Below, piece after piece: positions 54,718 to 61,243 of a DNA stretch of 61,243 nucleotides (position 1 is the first letter of the stretch; each line of letters begins with the position of its first letter). Both the position numbers and the translations under genes were made by a program. The stretch comes from Rhodanobacteraceae bacterium. GTDB taxonomy: Bacteria > Pseudomonadota > Gammaproteobacteria > Xanthomonadales > Rhodanobacteraceae. The notes under the pieces were generated by a model, which saw nothing but the letters and a program-made list of their open reading frames with translations, ran no database searches and was not told the DNA's origin. The DNA lies in NCBI GenBank assembly GCA_004299705.1, contig SCQS01000065.1, positions 1 through 61,243 of the forward strand, written 5' to 3'.

Positions 54718-57168
54718 ATGAATACCACGGCAACCGCTCTATGGAGCGAAGAGCCAAGCCGCGAATCCGGCCTGCGCCGTGTGCGCGCGCATATCGGCGG
54801 GCTGCACTGTTCGTTGTGCACCGGCACGATTGAAAAAGCGCTCGGGCGACGGCCCGGCGTGCGCAAGGTGTCGGTGAGCCTGACGCATGAGCAGGCGCTG
54901 GTCGAGTTCGATCCGAACGTCGTTGAAGCAGCGGCGTTGATGGGCACGCTGACCGACATTGGCTACACGATCTCGGACCCACGCAAGATCGAGCCGTTCG
55001 AGGTTCAGGAGCGCGCGCTGGCGCGCGAGCGCGGGCGCTTCCTGACTGCCCTGGCGGCCAGCATTGCCTCGATGGCCTTGGTGGGCTACCCGTTAGACAG
55101 TGCGTGGTTCCCGCTGTGTGTGTTTTCTATTGCCAGCCTCGTCGCCTTCGCTTTCGTCGTGTTGCGGAGCTACAGCCTGCAGCGCGCGATGGTCGGCACG
55201 GCTCTCCTCGCGGTATTCGGCGCCGGTATCTACTATTTCAAGCTACGTGGAACATTCGGGGCGACCATCCCATGGCTGACCGGCGCTCTCGCGCTGACGC
55301 TGATCTTCGGCCTCGGGGGGCACATCCTGCGCAAGGGATTCCAAGCCTTGCGCCGCGGCATCCTCAACCAGCATGTGCTGGTCGAGTTCGGGGCCTTTGC
55401 CGGGTTGGTGGGTGGGTCAATTGGTTTAGTACTGCACCCCGCCGGTTATCCGACGGGAGCGTTTTTCGCGGTGAGCGTGATGGTACTCAGCTATCACATC
55501 TTTTCCGAGTGGTTGTCCCTGATCGTTAAGACGCGCAGCTCGCAAGCCGTGAAAAAACTGCTCGACCTGCAACCCGACACCGCCCGCGTGCTGCGCGACG
55601 GGCGTGAGACTGATGTGCGCATTGAAGAGGTGTGCGTGGGCGACCGGGTACGCATCCGCCCGGGTGAGCGCATCCCGGTCGATGGCGAGATCGTCGAAGG
55701 TCGCTCGGCGATCGATGAATCGCTGATTACCGGCGAGCCGTTGCCGGCGGGCAAGACCGTCGGCGGGACTGTCGCAGGCGGCGCCATCAACGGGTCCGGC
55801 ACCTTGCTGGTGCGGGTGACCGCCATCGGCGAGGAGAGCTTCCTGCAGCAGGTGATCCATAGCGTCGAGGACGCGCGTGCGCTCAAGCCCGGCTTGCTGC
55901 ATATCGTCGACCGGGTCCTGCGCGTTTACACCCCCACGGTGCTTGCTGTTGCGGCAATCGCGTTTGCCGCCTGGCTCATCGGGCCGGTGCTCCTGGGTTA
56001 CCCGCTGGATATCCAGCGCGCGGTGTTCGCGGGCTTGTCGGTGCTGGTGATGGGCTATCCATGTGCGGTGGGAATTTCGGCTCCGCTGTCGATCGTGCGC
56101 GGCGCGGCCGACGCCGCTGAGCGCGGTATTCTGATGCGTACCGGCGAAGCCTTCGAAGGGTTGCGCCGTGTTACCACGGTCGTGTTCGACAAAACCGGCA
56201 CGCTTACCGAAGGCAAGCCAAGACTGCGCGAGATCGAGCCGCACGAAGTCGATCGCGACACGCTGCTTGGTCTTGCCGCAGCGGTGGAAGCGGCTTCCGA
56301 GCATCCGTTGGCGCAAGCGGTCGTCAAAGCCGCGTTCGACGCGGGCCTGAACATTCCGGTGGTCAATGCGTTCGAGGCGATCGCCGGCAAGGGCGTCGTC
56401 GCGCGCCTGCAAGATCAGGAACGATTGGTCGCGGGCAGCCCGGCGTTTCTCGCCGAGTGCGGCCTCGATCTCGCGCCCGTGGCGGATGCCATCAGCCGCC
56501 TGGAAGAAAGCGGGCGGACGGTGATCGCGATCGCCCGCGCCAGTCAGCTGCTCGGCGTACTCGCCTTTGGCGACGCGCTGCGCGCGGACGCAGCCGAAAC
56601 CGTACAACGATTACAGGCCGCGGGCGTGCGGGTCGCGTTGCTGACCGGTGACAACGAACGCGCGGCCAGACGCATGGCGGTCCAGGCCGGTATCAACGAG
56701 ATTTACGCCGGCGTATTGCCGGAACGCAAGGCAGAAACGATCCGCCAGCTCCAGACCCAGGCACGCGTGGCGATGGTCGGCGATGGCATCAACGACGCAC
56801 CGGCGCTGATGCAGGCCGACGTCGGCATCGCGATGGGCAGCGGCACCGACATCGCCATCGACTCTGCCGACGTGATCATTCTGAATACGCGCCTCGCGGG
56901 CGTGCTCGACGCCTACGCCATCAGCCGCCGCGGCTATCGCAAGATGGTGCAAAACATCACGCTGGCATTCCTGTTCAACGGCATCGGGATTCCGGCTGCG
57001 GCCACGGGCTTGATCTATCCGGTATGGGGCATGGTCGCGATGGCTGCAAGCGTCACAGCGATCTTCATCAACTCGCTGTGGGGCCAGCCGCAATTGTTCT
57101 TCGACGCCGTCGGCAGTGTCGGTCAGAGCGACGGCACTTCACAGTCGGCGCCGGTCGTCACGACCTGA
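54718..57168 (+). CDS. Heavy-metal P1B-type ATPase with YPC motif
   Basis: An 816-aa protein: N-terminal HMA domain (C31, C34 in GLHCSLC), transmembrane helices, actuator motif (SLITGEPLP), phosphorylation site DKTG (D491) and GDGINDAP near the C-terminus. The M6 metal site, CPC in Cu ATPases, is YPC here (Y447, P448, C449 in GYPCAVGISAPL). It exports a soft metal from the cytoplasm, but the altered site makes the ion uncertain. It is encoded between a MerR-class promoter and genes for an HMA protein and a CcdA-cupredoxin fusion. Confidence 0.9.
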   Translation: MNTTATALWSEEPSRESGLRRVRAHIGGLHCSLCTGTIEKALGRRPGVRKVSVSLTHEQALVEFDPNVVEAAALMGTLTDIGYTISDPRKIEPFEVQERALARERGRFLTALAASIASMALVGYPLDSAWFPLCVFSIASLVAFAFVVLRSYSLQRAMVGTALLAVFGAGIYYFKLRGTFGATIPWLTGALALTLIFGLGGHILRKGFQALRRGILNQHVLVEFGAFAGLVGGSIGLVLHPAGYPTGAFFAVSVMVLSYHIFSEWLSLIVKTRSSQAVKKLLDLQPDTARVLRDGRETDVRIEEVCVGDRVRIRPGERIPVDGEIVEGRSAIDESLITGEPLPAGKTVGGTVAGGAINGSGTLLVRVTAIGEESFLQQVIHSVEDARALKPGLLHIVDRVLRVYTPTVLAVAAIAFAAWLIGPVLLGYPLDIQRAVFAGLSVLVMGYPCAVGISAPLSIVRGAADAAERGILMRTGEAFEGLRRVTTVVFDKTGTLTEGKPRLREIEPHEVDRDTLLGLAAAVEAASEHPLAQAVVKAAFDAGLNIPVVNAFEAIAGKGVVARLQDQERLVAGSPAFLAECGLDLAPVADAISRLEESGRTVIAIARASQLLGVLAFGDALRADAAETVQRLQAAGVRVALLTGDNERAARRMAVQAGINEIYAGVLPERKAETIRQLQTQARVAMVGDGINDAPALMQADVGIAMGSGTDIAIDSADVIILNTRLAGVLDAYAISRRGYRKMVQNITLAFLFNGIGIPAAATGLIYPVWGMVAMAASVTAIFINSLWGQPQLFFDAVGSVGQSDGTSQSAPVVTT

Positions 57169-57184
57169 TAAAGGAGGTAAGACC

Positions 57185-57463
57185 ATGCTCAAGTCAGTGG
57201 TATTCACGGTGACCGGCAATCAGCGACTGCATTGCACAAGTTGCGAACAGCGCGTGACCCGTATCGTCAAGGGTCTGACAGGTGTCCGTGAGGTGCGTGC
57301 CAGCGCTTCGTCCCAACGCATCGAGGTCCTGTTCGATTCGTCCGGCCTAGATGAGTCGGCCGTCGCCGAGTGTCTTGACCGACTTGGCTACGCAACGGAA
57401 GCGAGTGTTCAGCGCGTGGCTCCCATGGTCGATCCTATAGGGAACCACGATGTCTCAGGCTGA
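57185..57463 (+). CDS. HMA-domain metallochaperone
   Basis: A 92-aa protein with one HMA domain; the metal site is LHCTSCEQRV. A strong ribosome binding site (AAGGAGGT, 57171-57178) is 7 nt before the ATG at 57185. It may supply the ATPase with its ion. It lies 16 nt after the ATPase gene and overlaps the CcdA-like gene by 14 nt. Confidence 0.85.
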   Translation: MLKSVVFTVTGNQRLHCTSCEQRVTRIVKGLTGVREVRASASSQRIEVLFDSSGLDESAVAECLDRLGYATEASVQRVAPMVDPIGNHDVSG

Positions 57464-58628
57464 CACAGCGGCGCCGTCCGGTACGAACTGGATCATTCCG
57501 GTGGGTGCCGCGGTGGTGCTCCTGCTGGTTGGTGCAGGCGGCTACTTCTTGTACCTGCATACGGGCGCCATGCTCCAGCGGGGCCAAGCGCTGCCACCGT
57601 TGCTGATCCTGGTGTTGGCGCTGATCGGTGGCGCGGCATCGTTTTTCTCGCCTTGCAGCATCGCCATCACGCCGGCATTTCTGGCCTATCTCACCACCGG
57701 AACCCAACCCGACCGGGATGCTCGCAAACTCTCTGGCCCGCTGGTCCTCTCCGCTGCATTAGTCGCCTTGGGCATCGTCGTTTTCTATGCAGTTGCCGGC
57801 ATCGTGATCGGCGCCGTGGGCAGCGTGGCCTACAACTACCTCGTGTACTTTCTTCCCGTCGTTGGTGCAGCCTTCATTCTGCTTGGGGCGCTCGTGTTGC
57901 TGGGACGCACCGGGGTGCTGGGCTTTGTTGAACGCTGGAACCCGACCAATCGGCGCTACGCGCGCCAGGAGGTTGGCACTTTCGCCGTCGGGGCGCCCAA
58001 AAGACGTACGCTCGTTTCCTTCGGGTTCGCATATGGCGCAGCATCGCATACTTGCTCGCTGCCCATTTTTCTCGGCATTCTCTTGGTGCCACTGGTCGCT
58101 GGAAATTACGCGCTGGCCGCACTTTCCGTGTTCGCGTATGGCTTCGCCATTGCGGTTTTGGTCGTGGTGATGATGATGCTCGGCCAGCGGGTCTTCACCG
58201 CGCTGCGGTCCACGGGGCCGTGGCTGATGCGCATTACCGCCGCACTCTTCATCGTCACCGGCGGGTTCCTGTTCTATTACTTCGGCCTGAACTACGGCAC
58301 TTACCTCACCCCGACCTCGATGGCGGCCACGATAGCCCCGAGCCAGCAGTACCGCCTGATCGAAGGTGCCGGCGGAACCGGTTATCCCTACCAACCGCGT
58401 GTCCTCACGATACCTGCCGGGCATCCGGTCCAAGTCGCGGTGACTGATCACATTGGAGGCTGCCTCCTGAGCACCGTTTTCGAGGGTTTGGGCCCCCACG
58501 GGCGACCCGTCGAAATCACGGTGCCGGTGGGGGAAACGCGCGTGGTACAGCTCTTTGCCTCTCGACCTGGCAGCTATACATTTCATTGTGGAGGCGAGAT
58601 GTACTCCGGAACGGTGCTCGCTCAGTGA
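57450..58628 (+). CDS. CcdA/DsbD-like membrane protein fused to a cupredoxin domain
   Basis: A 392-aa protein. Residues 15-275 form six or more membrane helices with the CcdA redox cysteines (FFSPCSIAITPAF and ASHTCSLPIF). The C-terminal 100 residues form a cupredoxin-like periplasmic domain (GHPVQVAVTDHIGGC, then YTFHCGGEMYSG), with Cys, His and Met able to bind Cu or Ag. The fusion would couple thiol transfer across the membrane to metal capture outside. It belongs to the ATPase operon. Confidence 0.8.
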   Translation: MSQADTAAPSGTNWIIPVGAAVVLLLVGAGGYFLYLHTGAMLQRGQALPPLLILVLALIGGAASFFSPCSIAITPAFLAYLTTGTQPDRDARKLSGPLVLSAALVALGIVVFYAVAGIVIGAVGSVAYNYLVYFLPVVGAAFILLGALVLLGRTGVLGFVERWNPTNRRYARQEVGTFAVGAPKRRTLVSFGFAYGAASHTCSLPIFLGILLVPLVAGNYALAALSVFAYGFAIAVLVVVMMMLGQRVFTALRSTGPWLMRITAALFIVTGGFLFYYFGLNYGTYLTPTSMAATIAPSQQYRLIEGAGGTGYPYQPRVLTIPAGHPVQVAVTDHIGGCLLSTVFEGLGPHGRPVEITVPVGETRVVQLFASRPGSYTFHCGGEMYSGTVLAQ

Positions 58629-58999
58629 CGATCGAGCCCCACGCGGGAACGACGACCGCCAAGCTCACCAAGCGCGCTGAGGTCAACCGAGATGCCGCCC
58701 ACCCCTGCGAAGACAAGGGCGCACCGTCGCGAGCCTGGACGGGATGAGTCGGCCATCGGTGGTATGGCAACAATGGGGTACGGCGGCTGGCCGTGATCAA
58801 GCGTGCTCGGCACTGCGGTCAGGATGCGCTCGGGGTGCGACCACTGATGGAATTGAAAACCGGCGACAGTTCGTGCCGCGGCGTTGCCGCAAGCTGACCG
58901 GTGCCATTGCATTGGTGTCGGTCGGCCTGTGCCTGCTCTAAGCGCGTATTTATCTGCGATTCCACAACTGGCAATTTGGGCCAATCAGATTTACCCGAC
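58629..58999. other. Gap before the MFS gene
   Basis: No supported gene. In-frame extensions of the MFS frame to about 58901 exist but lack a membrane-protein-like sequence. Confidence 0.45.
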
Positions 59000-60253
59000 A
59001 TGGCTGAAGAATTCAACACGATGCGTGACGCCGCCGCACGCGATCCGGATCTTCACGAACGGGAGCGCCTGCTGCGCATGCTCGCGGCCATCACTTTCAT
59101 TATTTTTTTCCAAGCGTATATGGTCGCGCCGATCATCCCGGCTCTCTCGAAGGCGTTCGGCGCTTCGGTGCAAACGGTCGGTCTGATCGTGCCGGCATAC
59201 CTGATTCCTTATGGGATCGCCACACTGGTATATGGTCTGCTCGCTGATCGGTTGGGGATTCAGCGCGTCATGCTCGCTTCCCTGGCGGCATTCACGGCGC
59301 TCACGGCATTGACGGCGACAGCAACCTCCATCGGGCAGATCGCGTTGTGGCGTATCGTGACGGGACTGGGTGCCAGCGGAGTGGTGCCGCTAGCGCTGGT
59401 GCTCGTCGGCAAGCTCTTCCCGTACGAACAACGAGGCCGCCCGCTGGGATGGCTGTTCGGCGCCATGGCCGGGGGAATGGCCTTCGGTTCGCCGCTGGGC
59501 GCGGTGCTGGTGCCCTTCATTGGCTGGCGCGGACTTTTCCTGGTGGTCGGTGCGACAGGTGGATTTGTCCTGGTGTGGTTTCTGCCCTATCGCCGCATCA
59601 TTGCCAACGCAATGCGGCCGGTCGGCGGTACGCTCGGCGATCTCGTTCGCGGCTACCGGAGCCTGCTGAGCACGTCACGCGGCCAGCGCACTTATGGCTA
59701 TGTCCTCGTGAATTCGATGTTCCAGTCCGGCATCTTCACTTGGCTGGGTGTCTACTTGGTGCAACGATACGGTCTTGGTCCGGTCGGTGTTGGCCTCGCG
59801 TTGCTCGGTTATGGCGTACCCGGTTTTCTGTTCGGCCCGTTGATCGGCCGTGCGGCGGACCGATGGGGGCGTGCGAGGTTGCTGCCGATAGGCCTCGGAA
59901 TCGGCGCGCTCGCCGCGGTCATCCTGCTTTGGGATTTCCCTTTGATCCTCGCGCCGGTCGTGGCGATGGTGCTGTCCCTTGGCTATGACATGACGCAGCC
60001 GCTCTTCGGGGGCATTGTCACTTCGATTGGCGACAAGCGACCCGGGCAAGCAATGGGGTTGAACGTGTTCGCCTTGTTTGTTGGCTTCGGCTTGGGGAGT
60101 CTCATCTTTGGCGAAGTGCTGCGCTTCGGATTTGGAGCCGCGTTGGGTGTATTTGCGGCGGTCGAATTCATCTTGGCAGGAAGTTCCCTGTGGCTGTTCC
60201 GCTCTGAGACGCCGCGCGTAGCGACGACAGGTCCGTCGACCGAAACTCCGTAA
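59000..60253 (+). CDS. MFS-family exporter
   Basis: A 417-aa protein with about 12 hydrophobic segments. The inter-helix loop GLLADRLGIQRVM (MFS motif A-type) and GRAADRWGRARLL in the second half identify the major facilitator superfamily. The ATG at 59000 starts a short cytoplasmic N-terminus; earlier starts add a poor sequence. It could export metal chelates or organic compounds; its substrate is unknown. It is separated from the ATPase operon by 370 bp. Confidence 0.82.
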   Translation: MAEEFNTMRDAAARDPDLHERERLLRMLAAITFIIFFQAYMVAPIIPALSKAFGASVQTVGLIVPAYLIPYGIATLVYGLLADRLGIQRVMLASLAAFTALTALTATATSIGQIALWRIVTGLGASGVVPLALVLVGKLFPYEQRGRPLGWLFGAMAGGMAFGSPLGAVLVPFIGWRGLFLVVGATGGFVLVWFLPYRRIIANAMRPVGGTLGDLVRGYRSLLSTSRGQRTYGYVLVNSMFQSGIFTWLGVYLVQRYGLGPVGVGLALLGYGVPGFLFGPLIGRAADRWGRARLLPIGLGIGALAAVILLWDFPLILAPVVAMVLSLGYDMTQPLFGGIVTSIGDKRPGQAMGLNVFALFVGFGLGSLIFGEVLRFGFGAALGVFAAVEFILAGSSLWLFRSETPRVATTGPSTETP

Positions 60254-60564
60254 GTAGGCCCTTGGTTGTCTCTGAGGTCGATCTGCCCATCACGCCGGCA
60301 AGACCGCGCAACCACTTCGTGGCGACGGGCCACGGTATGTTCACGGCGCAGGCAGGACCGGCAGCCATACGAACAATGCAACGCGTGCAGCCAGCAACAC
60401 GGTGGGGTAATCATGAGGCCGATCTTCATGTATCTCCCCCAGCTGACCTTGTGGCCCTTGCGTGCCAGAACATGCAGCTACAACAGGGTGGCCACGCTGC
60501 TGATCGGAGTGAATTTCGGACCGAGGTCGTTGCCGATGACGCTTGCGTACATCATCAACTCGTG
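60254..60564. other. Gap after the MFS gene
   Basis: No supported gene or regulatory site is seen in this stretch, which runs up to the MerR remnant. Confidence 0.45.
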
Positions 60565-60840
60565 GGTCGCCGCCGGCACACCGAGGCCGAACCGGAACGC
60601 CTGCACTTCGTCACCCGTGCCCAAGCCATGGATTTTTCGCTCGCCGACATCCGGCAATTGCTGGAGCTGCGGGATCAGGTCGCTGCGCGCGACGAAGCTC
60701 GCCTCCTGACTCGCAGCAAACCCGACGCCGTGACACGGCGCCTGCGCACTTTGCATCACCTGAGCGACGAACTGCAATCACTGCTGAATCGGTGCGCGAG
60801 CGCAGAATGTTGCCCGATCCTCGAACTGAAAGAGGTTGGG
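60565..60840 (+). pseudogene. MerR-family regulator fragment, copy 3
   Basis: The frame GRRRHTEAEPERLHFVTRAQ to LNRCASAECCPILELKE matches residues 35 to the end of the MerR proteins at 42687 and 53928. The DNA-binding helices are replaced by unrelated sequence, so it cannot act as a regulator. Confidence 0.8.
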
Positions 60841-61104
60841 GCAGCAGCTCTTTCTCCTGCGTGCCGCCGTCCCCAGAAGCGTTCCGGGGTCAGTCCCGGT
60901 GGCCTTGCATCTCGGTCGCATGTGGCCGACCGCGCCTACGCTGCTATGGTGCTCTGGTGCCGCTGGTCGGCTGTGAGCCGTAGAGGGCCAAACACTGGAT
61001 TGCTGGAATCGGACCGGCGCCAGGCCGTGTTTGCGCGGTACTCTGGTGATTCTGTAGGACGCCACAGTTGCAGCCATCGACGGACTTCCGGCTTGCCGTG
61101 CCTG

Positions 61105-61243
61105 CTACATCATCGAGCTGATGTCCGAGGCATAGCTGGGATAGGCGAAGATGATGCCCTTGATTTTGTTCGCCGTCAGCCCTGCGCCCATGGCCATGGC
61201 GAACAGGTTGATCTGTTCCTCGGCGCCGGGGCCGATCAGATGG
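61105..61243 (-). CDS. Flavoprotein disulfide reductase, C-terminal end (partial)
   Basis: The minus strand encodes HLIGPGAEEQINLFAMAMGA, then GLTANKIKGIIFAYPSYASD and ISSMM before the stop at 61105-61107. This matches the dimerisation domain end of pyridine nucleotide-disulfide oxidoreductases such as glutathione reductase and dihydrolipoamide dehydrogenase. The gene continues past the right edge of the window. Which member it is cannot be told. Confidence 0.8.
   Translation of the reverse strand, partial: HLIGPGAEEQINLFAMAMGAGLTANKIKGIIFAYPSYASDISSMM

Overview
The window is high-GC, densely coded DNA from a gammaproteobacterium. A hopanoid gene set (HpnH, HpnB), short intergenic gaps, an integron-type cassette and mercury genes suggest a Xanthomonadales/Rhodanobacteraceae-like bacterium from a metal-rich habitat. 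That placement is an inference from gene content, not from a marker gene.

Layout. 1-940: end of an integron cassette array; one complete cassette lies between two attC sites and carries a HigBA-type toxin-antitoxin pair whose toxin start appears frameshifted. 1170-5750: hopanoid-linked operon (radical SAM HpnH, glycosyltransferase HpnB, acyltransferase, flippase-like membrane protein), with a convergent glycosyltransferase to 6799. 6940-8360: a tRNA-Arg(CCT) integration hot spot with a duplicated tRNA 5' end, a half tRNA, a tyrosine integrase and a complete tRNA-Arg in inverted orientation. 8670-14454: RND efflux adaptor, LysR regulator and RND pump; the two pump genes share a 77-bp leader block at the same distance from their starts. 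14997-16660: small HTH protein, RepA-like ATPase and an iteron-like repeat cluster, the remains of a mobile element.

17256-42133 is a defence island. It holds a 1269-aa protein with a C-terminal PD-(D/E)xK nuclease motif, a candidate ornate structured RNA just upstream of it, and a collinear locus of an unknown 229-aa protein, a MmeI-type DNA methyltransferase, a toxin-antitoxin pair, an OLD-family ATPase/TOPRIM protein, an SF2 helicase and a TnsE-like protein split by an amber codon. A MerR-type operator beside a dead merR gene, a CusA fragment and a possible transposon end follow. The island ends with a 1779-aa Avs-like protein (nuclease, STAND-type NTPase, long helical C-terminus).

42180-61243 is a metal-resistance region assembled by repeated duplication. 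A thioredoxin-like/MerR module occurs twice (one copy with an amber mutation) plus a third decayed fragment. An AraC-controlled AhpD/DoxX/haloacid-dehalogenase group comes next. The mercury locus has an intact distant merR, an operator driving rubredoxin, truncated merR and merT copies, and an intact merTPCA operon. Two copies of a CBS-domain gene and IS3-family remnants lie around it. A P1B-type ATPase with an unusual YPC motif, an HMA chaperone, a CcdA-cupredoxin fusion and an MFS exporter follow. The window ends inside a flavoprotein disulfide reductase gene on the minus strand.
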